Shown piece by piece: positions 25,183 through 33,291 of a DNA stretch of 64,000 nt (its first letter is position 1; every line of letters begins with the position of its first letter). The position numbers and the translations under genes were made by a program. The stretch comes from UBA1764 sp045642565 (GTDB taxonomy: Bacteria > Bacillota > Clostridia > Peptostreptococcales > Anaerovoracaceae). Location: the NCBI GenBank assembly GCA_045642565.1, contig JAZUJE010000008.1, positions 186,001 through 250,000 of the forward strand. The letters run 5' to 3'. A model generated the notes under the pieces. That model searched no databases, had not been told where the DNA came from, and saw only the letters and a list, made by a program, of their open reading frames with translations.

Positions 25183-25392
25183 ATGGTTGTAACAAAAGAA
25201 CAAATAGCAAGAATAAATGAATTGGCGGCAAAGAAAAAGTCAGAAGGACTTACAGCGGAAGAAATAGCAGAACAAGCTGAACTTCGCAAAATTTACATTG
25301 CCTCTTTTCGCGCAAATTTAGAATCACAGCTTAAAAATATTGAATTTGTTGATTCAGAAGATCCAAGAATAAAAAATGTCACAAAACACTAA
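25183..25392 (+). CDS. DUF896/UPF0291 family protein (YnzC-like)
   Basis: A 69-residue cytoplasmic helical protein. The family pattern is clear: an N-terminal helical hairpin (QIARINELAAKKKSEGLTAEE) followed by EQAELRKIYIASFRANLE. Function of the family is not known; in Bacillus subtilis the relative YnzC is encoded with the SOS division inhibitor YneA. Here the gene overlaps mnmA by 17 bases, so the two are coupled. There is no Shine-Dalgarno sequence before the ATG. Confidence 0.9.
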   Translation: MVVTKEQIARINELAAKKKSEGLTAEEIAEQAELRKIYIASFRANLESQLKNIEFVDSEDPRIKNVTKH

Positions 25393-26401
25393 AGTACTTG
25401 TAGGTTTTTCGGGTGGTGTTGATAGCACTGCTGCAGTAATTTTGTTAAAAAAGGCTGGCTATGATGTAGTCGGTCTTTGTTTTAATGTGATAAATGACTA
25501 TTATTCTGAAAAAATTCAAGCTGTTGCTAATCAACTTGGTATTAGACTAATAAAAAAATGCGTTGCTTCAGAATTTCGAGAAAAGGTAATTAAACAATTT
25601 ATCCTTGAATATGAAAATGGCCGCACTCCGAATCCATGTATTTTGTGCAACCCTGAAGTAAAATTTAAGGTTCTATGTGATGTGGCTGATGAAGAAGGTA
25701 TTGAATATATAGCAACTGGACATTATGCCGGAGTTCAACTTTTTGATGGTAAATACTATATAAAAAAAGCTAAGAATTTTGCAAAAGATCAATCCTATAT
25801 GTTGTATAGATTACCACAGTCGGTTTTAAAACGTTTAATTTTACCTTTAAGCGGAGCGTATGATAAATCAGATATTAGAGCTCTTGTAGAAAAAGAGAAT
25901 ATTCAAAATTATGCTGAAAAGGATAGCCAAGATATTTGTTTTATTCCTGATGGTGATTATAAAAGCTTCCTTTTACAATCAGGAGCAATAAATAAGCAAG
26001 GTAATTTTATCGATGATAGTGGGGTTAATTTAGGGCTACATCAAGGAATTTTATCTTATACAATTGGACAAAGGAAAGGCCTCGGCTTAAATTATGGAAA
26101 ACCTGCCTATGTTCTTGAAATTAACGAAAATAATGTAATTGTCGGGCCTGAAGAATTACTTTTCAAGAATAAAGTTATTGTTAATCAACTATTTTGGATT
26201 GATTCTCCTCCAAAGTGCGGAGAAAAACTTTCTTGCAAATTAAGGTACTCTGCGAAGGAGGCAGAATGTGTTGTCGATTATACAGATTCAGGTGAACTTG
26301 TATTATATTTTGAGGAAGCTCAAAGAGCTCCAACTCCGGGACAAGCTGCTGTACTATATTATAATCAACTTGTAATAGGTGGCGGATTTATTGTAAAATA
26401 A
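25376..26401 (+). CDS. mnmA: tRNA-specific 2-thiouridylase MnmA
   Basis: ATP-dependent enzyme that puts sulfur on U34 of Lys, Glu and Gln tRNAs. The PP-loop FSGGVDST lies at 11-18, the catalytic cysteine C88 is in NPCILC, the second redox cysteine C188 is in SQDICFIP, and GHYAGV is near 115. At 341 residues it is slightly short for the family (about 355-370) but all domains seem present, including the C-terminal beta-barrel (RAPTPGQAAVLY). It overlaps the DUF896 gene at its start. Confidence 0.95.
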   Translation: MSQNTKVLVGFSGGVDSTAAVILLKKAGYDVVGLCFNVINDYYSEKIQAVANQLGIRLIKKCVASEFREKVIKQFILEYENGRTPNPCILCNPEVKFKVLCDVADEEGIEYIATGHYAGVQLFDGKYYIKKAKNFAKDQSYMLYRLPQSVLKRLILPLSGAYDKSDIRALVEKENIQNYAEKDSQDICFIPDGDYKSFLLQSGAINKQGNFIDDSGVNLGLHQGILSYTIGQRKGLGLNYGKPAYVLEINENNVIVGPEELLFKNKVIVNQLFWIDSPPKCGEKLSCKLRYSAKEAECVVDYTDSGELVLYFEEAQRAPTPGQAAVLYYNQLVIGGGFIVK

Positions 26402-26443
26402 TAAGATTATATAATAATTTTTCATGAAAAGAGGATATAAATT

Positions 26444-29077
26444 ATGAAATACATGGGCGTAAATGAAGTCAGAGAAAAATTCTTATCTTTTTGGGAGTCA
26501 AAAGGATGTCTTAGGCATGAAAGTTATTCTCTTGTTCCTCCGGCAAGCGATAAATCTTTATTATTAATTGCTGCCGGAATGGCCCCATTAAAACCATATT
26601 TTGCCGGAGTAGAAGAACCTCCACGTCATAGAATGACAACATGTCAAAAGTGTATTAGAACTAATGATATAGACAATGTTGGACATACAGCAAGACATGC
26701 TACTTATTTTGAAATGCTCGGTAATTTTAGCTTTGGTGATTATTTTAAGCATGAATCACTAAACTGGGGCTGGGAATTTGTAACAAGCCCGGAGTGGTTA
26801 GGAATTCCGGCTGAAAAAATTTGGGCAACAGTATATGAAGATGATGATGAAGCTTATAACATTTGGAAAAATGAAATAGGTATGCCTGAAGAAAGAATTG
26901 TTAGACTTGGTAAGGATGATAACTTCTGGGAAATAGGTACTGGTCCTTGTGGTCCATGCTCAGAAATTTATTTTGATCGTGGTCCGGAATATGGTTGTGG
27001 TAAGCCTGATTGTAAACCAGGATGCGATTGTGATCGTTATATGGAGTTTTGGAACCATGTATTCACTCAGTTTGATAGACAGGAAGATGGTTCTTACCTC
27101 GAACTTGAAAATAAGAATATTGACACTGGTATGGGGCTTGAAAGAATGGCATGCATTATGCAAGGCGTTGATTCAATTTATAACGTTGATACTATGCAGG
27201 CAATTCTGCAAGAAGTTGCCAGACTTGCAAATGTTGAATATAAACAAGGAAAAGCAAAAGAAGATATTTCATTAAGAATTATTACAGATCATATTAGATC
27301 GGTATCTTTTATGATTTGTGATGGAATACTCCCATCTAATGAAGGACGTGGCTATATTTTAAGACGACTTCTTCGCCGTGCAGCAAGACATGGTAAACTT
27401 CTTGGAATTAAAGGAACTTTCCTTGCAGAACTTTGCGAAAAAGTATTTGAAACTTCCGGTGATGCATACCCAGATCTTATTGAACGTAAAGATTACATAA
27501 AGAAGATTATAAAGATTGAGGAAGATAAATTTGCACAAACACTTGATAAAGGGTCTGAAATTCTTGAAGGATATATCAATGAAGCGAAGAAATCCGGAAT
27601 TAAATTAATTTCCGGAGAACAATGTTTCACTCTTTATGATACATACGGATTTCCTATAGAACTTACTCAAGAAATGGTAGAAGATCTTGGTATGGAAATC
27701 GATGCCGACGGATTTAAATCTTCAATGGATAAGGCAAAAGATCTTGCAAGATCTGCTAGAAAAGATGAAGATAATGAAGGCTGGCTTGATGAATCGGTTA
27801 TGTATAAAGATATGCCACAAACTAACTTCATTGGTTATGAATCACTTGCATCAAACTGCAAGATTATTGGTATTGTTCGTGGAATGAATGCACTTAAATC
27901 GGCTTCTGAAGGTGATGAAGTTAGAATCGTACTGGATAGTACTCCATTTTATGGTGAAGGCGGCGGACAAATTGGAGATACCGGCGTTCTTGTATCAGAA
28001 GGATTTAATGCTGCTGTAACTGATACAATTAAAATTAACGGAGTTTATATTCATAAATGTGTAATTAGTGCAGGAGAAATAAATGTTGGCGATACAGTTA
28101 ATGCTTGTATTGATATTGAAAGACGTAATTCAATCGCAAGAAATCATACTGCAACACATTTACTTCAAAAAGCTTTAAGACTTGTTCTTGGTAGTCATGT
28201 TGAGCAGGCAGGTTCTTATGTAACAGATGAAGCTTTGAGATTTGATTTTACTCATTTTGAAGCAATTAGCAAAGAAGATTTAGCTATAGTAGAAGATATT
28301 GTAAACGCAGAAATTCTTAAGTTTACTCCGGTTGAGACAAGTATTCTGCCTATTGAAGAAGCAAAAAAACTTGGAGCAATGATGCTCTTTGGTGAAAAAT
28401 ATGGTAACGAAGTTCGTGTAGTAAATGTCCCAGATTTTTCTATGGAATTCTGCGGAGGTACTCATGTTACGAATATCGGCCAAATTGGATGTTTCAAGAT
28501 TTTATCTGAAACAGGTGTAGCTGCCGGAACACGTCGTATAGAAGCTATTACGGGTAATGCTGTAAGACAATTGTTAAACGATGAACAAGCAGTTATCGCA
28601 AAAGTAGCTGCAAGCTTAAAGACAAATTCTGTTGGTCTTGTAAAGAAGGCTGAAGATACCGCAGCAGAGCTTAAAAATCTTAAAAAAGAACTTGAAGATG
28701 TGAAAGCGAAAGCTGCTGGCGAAGGTGTTGCAGATCTTCTTGCATCAGCAAAAAATGTTTCCGGAATAAGGCTTGTCACAAAGAAATTTGATGAAATTGG
28801 GATTGATCAGCTTAGGACTATTAGTGACAAAATTAAGGAAAACGAAAAGAACGTAGTTATGGTATTTGCTACTGTTAATGGTCCAAAAGTAACACTTATG
28901 GTATCAGTAACTGATGATTTACTTGAAAAAGGTGTTCATGCAGGCAATATGATTAAGCAAATTGCGGCAATTTGTGGCGGCGGTGGTGGTGGCAAAGCTG
29001 ATATGGCCCAAGCCGGGGCAAAAGATGCTTCTAAACTTGATGAAGCCTTTGCAAAAGCAGAAGAACTTCTCAAGTAA
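26444..29077 (+). CDS. alaS: Alanyl-tRNA synthetase
   Basis: Class II synthetase charging tRNA-Ala. Its 877 residues comprise the aminoacylation domain from the N-terminus, the editing domain with its zinc/catalytic motifs HTATHLL and CGGTH, a coiled coil and the C-Ala domain with the Gly-rich CGGGGGGKADMAQAG segment. Only 42 bases separate it from mnmA, and no T-box leader is visible. The gene order alaS-ireB downstream is typical for Firmicutes. Confidence 0.98.
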   Translation: MKYMGVNEVREKFLSFWESKGCLRHESYSLVPPASDKSLLLIAAGMAPLKPYFAGVEEPPRHRMTTCQKCIRTNDIDNVGHTARHATYFEMLGNFSFGDYFKHESLNWGWEFVTSPEWLGIPAEKIWATVYEDDDEAYNIWKNEIGMPEERIVRLGKDDNFWEIGTGPCGPCSEIYFDRGPEYGCGKPDCKPGCDCDRYMEFWNHVFTQFDRQEDGSYLELENKNIDTGMGLERMACIMQGVDSIYNVDTMQAILQEVARLANVEYKQGKAKEDISLRIITDHIRSVSFMICDGILPSNEGRGYILRRLLRRAARHGKLLGIKGTFLAELCEKVFETSGDAYPDLIERKDYIKKIIKIEEDKFAQTLDKGSEILEGYINEAKKSGIKLISGEQCFTLYDTYGFPIELTQEMVEDLGMEIDADGFKSSMDKAKDLARSARKDEDNEGWLDESVMYKDMPQTNFIGYESLASNCKIIGIVRGMNALKSASEGDEVRIVLDSTPFYGEGGGQIGDTGVLVSEGFNAAVTDTIKINGVYIHKCVISAGEINVGDTVNACIDIERRNSIARNHTATHLLQKALRLVLGSHVEQAGSYVTDEALRFDFTHFEAISKEDLAIVEDIVNAEILKFTPVETSILPIEEAKKLGAMMLFGEKYGNEVRVVNVPDFSMEFCGGTHVTNIGQIGCFKILSETGVAAGTRRIEAITGNAVRQLLNDEQAVIAKVAASLKTNSVGLVKKAEDTAAELKNLKKELEDVKAKAAGEGVADLLASAKNVSGIRLVTKKFDEIGIDQLRTISDKIKENEKNVVMVFATVNGPKVTLMVSVTDDLLEKGVHAGNMIKQIAAICGGGGGGKADMAQAGAKDASKLDEAFAKAEELLK

Positions 29078-29081
29078 TAGT

Positions 29082-29110
29082 TTGCCAAACGTATATTTAA
29101 GGGTTATAAT
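29082..29110 (+). promoter_or_regulatory. Promoter of ireB
   Basis: -35 TTGCCA (29082-29087), 17-base spacer, perfect -10 TATAAT (29105-29110), just after the alaS stop. Confidence 0.8.
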
Positions 29111-29139
29111 GATTAGAGATAGTAAAGAAGGAGGAAAAA

Positions 29140-29388
29140 ATGGAAAGAAACACTATACTTTTCACAAGTCCTGACAAAAATGTTGAACATACAACTGAAG
29201 AAATTCTGAATATGGTGTATGATGCTTTAGATGAAAAAGGATATAATGCCATAGATCAGATGGTAGGTTATATTTTGTCTGGGGACCCTTCCTATATAAC
29301 AGGACATAACAATGCACGAAACTTAATCCGCCGCATTGAACGAGACGATTTAGTAGAAGAGCTGTTAAGAAAATTCCTGAAGAAATAA
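29140..29388 (+). CDS. ireB: IreB family regulatory phosphoprotein (DUF965)
   Basis: An 82-residue cytoplasmic helical protein. In Enterococcus IreB is a substrate of the IreK Ser/Thr kinase and controls cephalosporin resistance. The family signature is seen in EEILNMVYDALDEKGYNAIDQ and GDPSYITGHNNARNLIRRIERD. It has a strong AAGGAGGA site, its own promoter and terminator. In most Firmicutes ruvX follows ireB; here ruvX is at 36186 on the other strand. Confidence 0.92.
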   Translation: MERNTILFTSPDKNVEHTTEEILNMVYDALDEKGYNAIDQMVGYILSGDPSYITGHNNARNLIRRIERDDLVEELLRKFLKK

Positions 29389-29396
29389 GATAGAAT

Positions 29397-29427
29397 AAGC
29401 GGCTACTTATGTAGCCGTTTATTTTTT
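29397..29427 (+). terminator. Terminator after ireB
   Basis: The stem CGGCTAC / GTAGCCG (29400-29406 with 29411-29417) has a four-base loop and is followed by TTTATTTTTT. Confidence 0.9.
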
Positions 29428-29456
29428 AGGATAGTTAAAATTTTAGGAATAATTAA

Positions 29457-30581
29457 ATGCCAGAAATAGTAGTTCACAATAAAACAGATAAGCCAAAAAA
29501 TGTTGTAGAAAGAACGGACAACATTGAATTTGAATGTGAAAAGATTAAAAATGATCTTCCAGGTTGGCTCCGTGGTTTTTATATGTATTTAAACAGAAGT
29601 GTACTTCCTATGAGTAAGTATTCTTACTTAAGAGAAGTTAGATTCTTTTTTAAATATTTAATTAGTGAGAAAATTGTTTCAGCAGTTTCAATAAAAGATA
29701 TTAAACCGGAAGATTTAAACGAATTAAGATCACAAGATATTAATATGTTTATTGATTATTGTCGAAGATATTCAGTAAAGAAGGATAACAAGGAAGAGAT
29801 TTTTACTAATTCTAATGCAGCTTTATCTCACAAAAAATCGACTTGTTCTGTACTTTTTAAATATCTTTATCGTGATGGTTATATAGAAAAGAATATAACC
29901 GATGGTTTTGATCCTATTCGTTTGCCTAAACCTGGTGAAAGAGAGATTAAAGCATTGCAAGATGATGAAGTAATGTTGATGTTGGATGCTGTAATAACAG
30001 GTCAAGGCTTAACCTCTCACGAAAAATCTTATTGGGAAAAAACAAAAGCAAGGGACAAATTAATTTTACTCTTGCTTGTAACTTATGGCTTGCGTTTATC
30101 CGAGCTGCAACAATTGAATATTTCTTCTTTTAATTTTGATAGGGGAGAGTTTAAAATTTACAGGAAACGTGGCAAAGAAAGTATTATGCCGATAAATAAT
30201 ACAATTGTTGATGCTTTTTCAGATTATGTAAATCTTGAGCGTATTCCGGAAGATGAACTTACAGATTTAAATAAGGATGCACTTCTTTTATCTTTAAGGG
30301 GTACTCGTTTAACTGATAGGCAAATTAGAGAAATTGTAAAAAAATACACTTCAATTGCTATGGGAACAAGCCATAGGGATGGATATAGCCCTCATAAACT
30401 AAGGGCAACTGCGGCAACATCTTTAATTGGTCGTGGAAATTCAATTTATGATGTTCAGGAATTGTTAGATCATGATAATGTAACAACTACCCAGTTATAC
30501 GCTCAGCATAAATTAAATACAAAACGTGAGCTTATAAAAAACTTCGAATGGGGCGAAGATATGGAGAAGAAAAATGTCTAA
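29457..30581 (+). CDS. XerS-like tyrosine recombinase
   Basis: A 374-residue site-specific recombinase. Catalytic residues: R213 (TYGLRLSEL), K240 (RKRGK), H313 and R316 (PHKLRATAAT), H339 (LLDHDNVTTTQ) and Y348. The long N-terminal DNA-binding part, with a LPGWLRGFYMYL opening and KYSYLREVRFFFKYL, resembles XerS, the single recombinase that resolves chromosome dimers in streptococci, more than the roughly 300-residue XerC/XerD. If so, it would work alone at a dif-like site. It could also be an ordinary chromosomal integrase-family protein; no phage or mobile genes are near. It overlaps the next gene by eight bases. Confidence 0.8.
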   Translation: MPEIVVHNKTDKPKNVVERTDNIEFECEKIKNDLPGWLRGFYMYLNRSVLPMSKYSYLREVRFFFKYLISEKIVSAVSIKDIKPEDLNELRSQDINMFIDYCRRYSVKKDNKEEIFTNSNAALSHKKSTCSVLFKYLYRDGYIEKNITDGFDPIRLPKPGEREIKALQDDEVMLMLDAVITGQGLTSHEKSYWEKTKARDKLILLLLVTYGLRLSELQQLNISSFNFDRGEFKIYRKRGKESIMPINNTIVDAFSDYVNLERIPEDELTDLNKDALLLSLRGTRLTDRQIREIVKKYTSIAMGTSHRDGYSPHKLRATAATSLIGRGNSIYDVQELLDHDNVTTTQLYAQHKLNTKRELIKNFEWGEDMEKKNV

Positions 30582-31863
30582 AGAATGTATTAATTTATTA
30601 AAAGAAAAATTTGGTGTTGATGCTGATACCATTGAGAAAGTTGAGAAAGCCGAGGCTTCTTTAGTTGAGGCCTACTCAAAATTTGATGATATTATGAGTT
30701 TTAACCAGTATAAAGTTCTCCACTTCTTTCAAGAGGCCAGAATCAATGATCAACATTTTGCCTGGAATACCGGATATGGTTATGATGATATCGGAAGAAC
30801 AGCACTTGAACAACTTTTTGCAAATGTTTTTGGCGCTGAAGCCGGTTTAGTAAGGACTCAAATTGTTAATGGAACTCATGCTTTAGCATCTGTATATCTT
30901 GGGTTATTACGAAGTGGAGATGAACTAATTTATTGTAATGGTGAGCCTTATGATACCATGCAAACAGTAATTGGATTAAAAGGTAGTTCAAGTGGTTCAC
31001 TAAAAGAATATGGGGTGCTTTATAAACAGATAGATTTGCTTCCTAATAATAAAATTAATATTGAAGCAGTTAAAAATGCAATTGGTCCAAAAACTAAAGT
31101 TGTTGCGCTTCAAAGATCTCGTGGTTATACATTTAGAAATGCGATGTCAATTTCACAAATTGAGGAATGGGCAAAAGTGTGTCATTCAATAAAACCTGAT
31201 GTTATTTGTATGGTAGATAACTGCTATGGTGAGTTTACCGATATTAAAGAACCTACAGAAGTTGGAGTTGATATTATGGCTGGATCTTTAATTAAAAATC
31301 CAGGAGGAGGATTAGCTCTAAGTGGTGGATATATTGTCGGTAAAAAAGATTTAGTTGATAAGGTTTCATATAGAGTCATTTGTCCTGGTATAGGCGGAGA
31401 ATGCGGTTTAACTTTTGGACAAAGTCGAACAATGTTCCAAGGACTTTTCTTAGCTCCAAAAGTTACAAACGGAGCTGTTAAAGGGGCTGTGCTTTGTGCG
31501 AAAGTATTTGAAGATTTAGGATATGAAGTTTGTCCCGGCCCAAATGAAGATCGTAATGATATTGTTGAAGCTATCAAACTTGGAAGCCCTGAAGCAGTTT
31601 GTGCATTTTGCGAAGGTATTCAGGCTGCGGCTCCAATTGATGCGTATGTAACGCCAATTCCTTGGGATATGCCTGGATATAGTGATCAAATAATTATGGC
31701 CGCAGGCGCTTTTGTTGGAGGTTCTTCAATTGAACTTAGTGCGGATGCTCCTATGAGAGAACCATATAATGTTTTTTTCCAAGGAGGAATAACATATGAA
31801 CATAGCAAATTTGGTGTAATTAAAGCTGTCCAGCATATGAAAAATAAAGGATTAATAAAATAA
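30574..31863 (+). CDS. Methionine gamma-lyase family (aluminium-resistance-like) PLP enzyme
   Basis: A 429-residue PLP-dependent enzyme of the family once called aluminium resistance protein, related to cystathionine beta/gamma-lyases. The likely PLP lysine is in AGSLIKNPGGGLA. Other signature parts are FNQYKVLHFFQEARIND near the start and MREPYNVFFQGGITYEHSK near the end. Its precise reaction is not established. It sits next to miaA, a neighbourhood seen in many Clostridia, and overlaps both flanking genes. Confidence 0.92.
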   Translation: MSKECINLLKEKFGVDADTIEKVEKAEASLVEAYSKFDDIMSFNQYKVLHFFQEARINDQHFAWNTGYGYDDIGRTALEQLFANVFGAEAGLVRTQIVNGTHALASVYLGLLRSGDELIYCNGEPYDTMQTVIGLKGSSSGSLKEYGVLYKQIDLLPNNKINIEAVKNAIGPKTKVVALQRSRGYTFRNAMSISQIEEWAKVCHSIKPDVICMVDNCYGEFTDIKEPTEVGVDIMAGSLIKNPGGGLALSGGYIVGKKDLVDKVSYRVICPGIGGECGLTFGQSRTMFQGLFLAPKVTNGAVKGAVLCAKVFEDLGYEVCPGPNEDRNDIVEAIKLGSPEAVCAFCEGIQAAAPIDAYVTPIPWDMPGYSDQIIMAAGAFVGGSSIELSADAPMREPYNVFFQGGITYEHSKFGVIKAVQHMKNKGLIK

Positions 31864-32768
31864 TGTATAAGGTTATTTTTATTGCAGGACCAACTGCGGC
31901 CGGAAAAACTGAATATGCTATTAAATTAGCACAAGATTTAAATGGCGAAATTGTTTCGGCTGATTCAATGCAGATTTATAAATATATGGATATAGGTTCT
32001 GCAAAACCGACAGCATTAGAACGAAGCCTGGCGAAACATTGGCTGATTGATGAAATTGATCCAAGGAATCCTTTTAATGTTTCCGATTATCAAAAACTTG
32101 CAAAAAAATATATTAATGATATTCATGCAAGAAATAAATTGCCAATAGTTTGTGGCGGAACTGGTTTATATTTGAATTCACTTATATATGATATGGACTT
32201 TTCTGCACCGGAAGGAGATTCTGCTTATAGAGATGCTTTGATAGCTAAATATAAAACGCCAGAAGGCCTTTTTGCCCATCTTCGTGAGTTAGATTCAAAA
32301 GCCGGAAATGAAGCAGATATGAATAATGTGAAGCGCATTTCAAGGTATATTGAAAGACTTGAAAAAGGGGAAACTAAGCTTGCTGAATTTGCAAACATGA
32401 ATCAGATAAGTAAAGATTTTGAGTCCATAATTTGTATTTTAAATCGTGACAGAGAAAGTTTATATAACAGGATTGATAAAAGGGTAGATAAACTTATAGA
32501 AAAAGGACTTGTTGATGAGGTTAGTAAATTAATTAATATGGGATTTACTAAAGATGATATCGCTATGAAAGGCATAGGGTATAAAGAACTCATGGAAAAT
32601 TTACCTTTAAATGAGGCTGTTGATAAAATTAAGTTAAATACTCGCCATTATGCAAAAAGACAAATTACTTGGTTTAAGCGCTATGGAGATTTAGCAAAAT
32701 GGTTTAATTTAGAAGAGCAGGGGTATAATGATTTACTTGCTTATATAAAAGGAGTACTTAAAATTTAA
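31863..32768 (+). CDS. miaA: tRNA dimethylallyltransferase MiaA
   Basis: Adds a dimethylallyl group to A37 of tRNAs reading UNN codons. P-loop GPTAAGKT begins at residue 9, then DSMQIYKYMDIGSAKPT, CGGTGLYLNSL and the C-terminal RHYAKRQITWFKR. At 301 residues it is normal. The start shares its first base with the stop of the upstream PLP enzyme. No hfq follows, unlike many relatives; instead a terminator closes the operon. Confidence 0.97.
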   Translation: MYKVIFIAGPTAAGKTEYAIKLAQDLNGEIVSADSMQIYKYMDIGSAKPTALERSLAKHWLIDEIDPRNPFNVSDYQKLAKKYINDIHARNKLPIVCGGTGLYLNSLIYDMDFSAPEGDSAYRDALIAKYKTPEGLFAHLRELDSKAGNEADMNNVKRISRYIERLEKGETKLAEFANMNQISKDFESIICILNRDRESLYNRIDKRVDKLIEKGLVDEVSKLINMGFTKDDIAMKGIGYKELMENLPLNEAVDKIKLNTRHYAKRQITWFKRYGDLAKWFNLEEQGYNDLLAYIKGVLKI

Positions 32769-32807
32769 GGACATATATACATATTTATGTACATGTAAAT
32801 GCATATA

Positions 32808-32845
32808 ATAGGTAGTGTAAAAAAGGACATTACCTATTTTTTATT
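32808..32845 (+). terminator. Terminator after miaA
   Basis: The 11-bp stem ATAGGTAGTGT / ACATTACCTAT (one G-U) has an eight-base loop and is followed by a T run. Confidence 0.9.
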
Positions 32846-32859
32846 TATAAAAATAATTT

Positions 32860-32871
32860 GAACAATTGTTC
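32860..32871. promoter_or_regulatory. LexA/SOS box 1 upstream of the LysM gene
   Basis: Perfect palindrome GAACAATTGTTC, ending nine bases before the -35 hexamer. Confidence 0.85.
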
Positions 32872-32880
32872 TAAAAAGTG

Positions 32881-32909
32881 TTGACAGTGAACAATTGTTC
32901 TGGTAATAT
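32881..32909 (+). promoter_or_regulatory. SOS promoter of the LysM gene
   Basis: -35 TTGACA (32881-32886), 17-base spacer, -10 TAATAT (32904-32909): near-consensus. Operator 2 lies entirely in the spacer, operator 1 just upstream and operator 3 just downstream near the start site. Confidence 0.88.
32889..32900. promoter_or_regulatory. LexA/SOS box 2 in the promoter spacer
   Basis: Second perfect GAACAATTGTTC, centred 29 bases from box 1, between -35 and -10. Confidence 0.88.
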
Positions 32910-32918
32910 TTTAATAAA

Positions 32919-32930
32919 GAACAATTGTTT
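32919..32930. promoter_or_regulatory. LexA/SOS box 3 at the transcription start
   Basis: GAACAATTGTTT, one mismatch from perfect symmetry, centred 30 bases from box 2. The regular spacing of about three helical turns puts all three boxes on one face of the DNA. Confidence 0.82.
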
Positions 32931-32946
32931 CAGCGAGGTGAAAAAG

Positions 32947-33258
32947 ATGAGAACAATTAAAAAGAGGTATAGAATAAAGAATAAGTTTAGATTTATAACA
33001 TTCTTAACTGTATTTATGCTTGTTACAGCATTTGGTACAAGTGCATTGTTTGGATTAGGAACTGTCGCTGGAAGTGATGTTCAACATTTTATAACTGTAC
33101 AGGTTCAAGATGGAGATACTTTATGGGATTTAGCTAATAAATACGGTCCTAAAAATGTAGATTGCCGAAAAGTTATATATGAAATCCAGAAGATTAATAA
33201 TGTTTCTGCCGATACGCTTCAAGCTGGACAATATATATCTATTCCTGAAACTATATAA
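32947..33258 (+). CDS. LysM-domain membrane protein, probable SOS-induced division inhibitor (YneA-like)
   Basis: A 103-residue protein with a basic N-terminus (residues 1-14), one membrane segment (about 17-37) and a C-terminal LysM peptidoglycan-binding domain (about 50-100; VQVQDGDTLWDLANKYG, then QAGQYISIP). Size and layout match Bacillus YneA, which blocks septation during DNA damage. The promoter carries three LexA-type operators, the same motif as at recA, so induction by DNA damage is well supported by sequence. Inhibition of division is inference from the family. ATG 32947 follows GAGGTG; a longer frame starting at 32878 would run through the promoter and is rejected. Confidence 0.85.
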   Translation: MRTIKKRYRIKNKFRFITFLTVFMLVTAFGTSALFGLGTVAGSDVQHFITVQVQDGDTLWDLANKYGPKNVDCRKVIYEIQKINNVSADTLQAGQYISIPETI

Positions 33259-33262
33259 GTTA

Positions 33263-33271
33263 TGATATAAT
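33263..33271 (+). promoter_or_regulatory. Extended -10 promoter of the arginase gene
   Basis: TGA-TATAAT (hexamer 33266-33271), an extended -10, five bases after the LysM stop codon region. No clear -35. Confidence 0.6.
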
Positions 33272-33291
33272 GTGTTATGAGGTATAACACA
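33271..33291. promoter_or_regulatory. Inverted repeat at the arginase start
   Basis: TGTGTTAT and ATAACACA form a perfect 8-bp inverted repeat around GAGGT, the likely ribosome-binding site. It overlaps the last base of the -10 hexamer and the first base of the ATG. It could be an operator or a small hairpin that hides the ribosome site. Confidence 0.5.

Noticed and set aside
26402..26443. T-box or other leader before alaS (and also before leuS, hisS and aspS)
   Set aside because: The gaps are 42 bases or less, without room for a T-box or its terminator.
29457..30581. Mobile element or prophage integrase
   Set aside because: The recombinase overlaps a conserved metabolic gene, with no phage, transposase, tRNA or direct repeats nearby.
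32878..32946. Longer N-terminus for the LysM protein
   Set aside because: It would run through the -35, -10 and two operators; ATG 32947 has a good ribosome site and begins a normal membrane-protein N-terminus.
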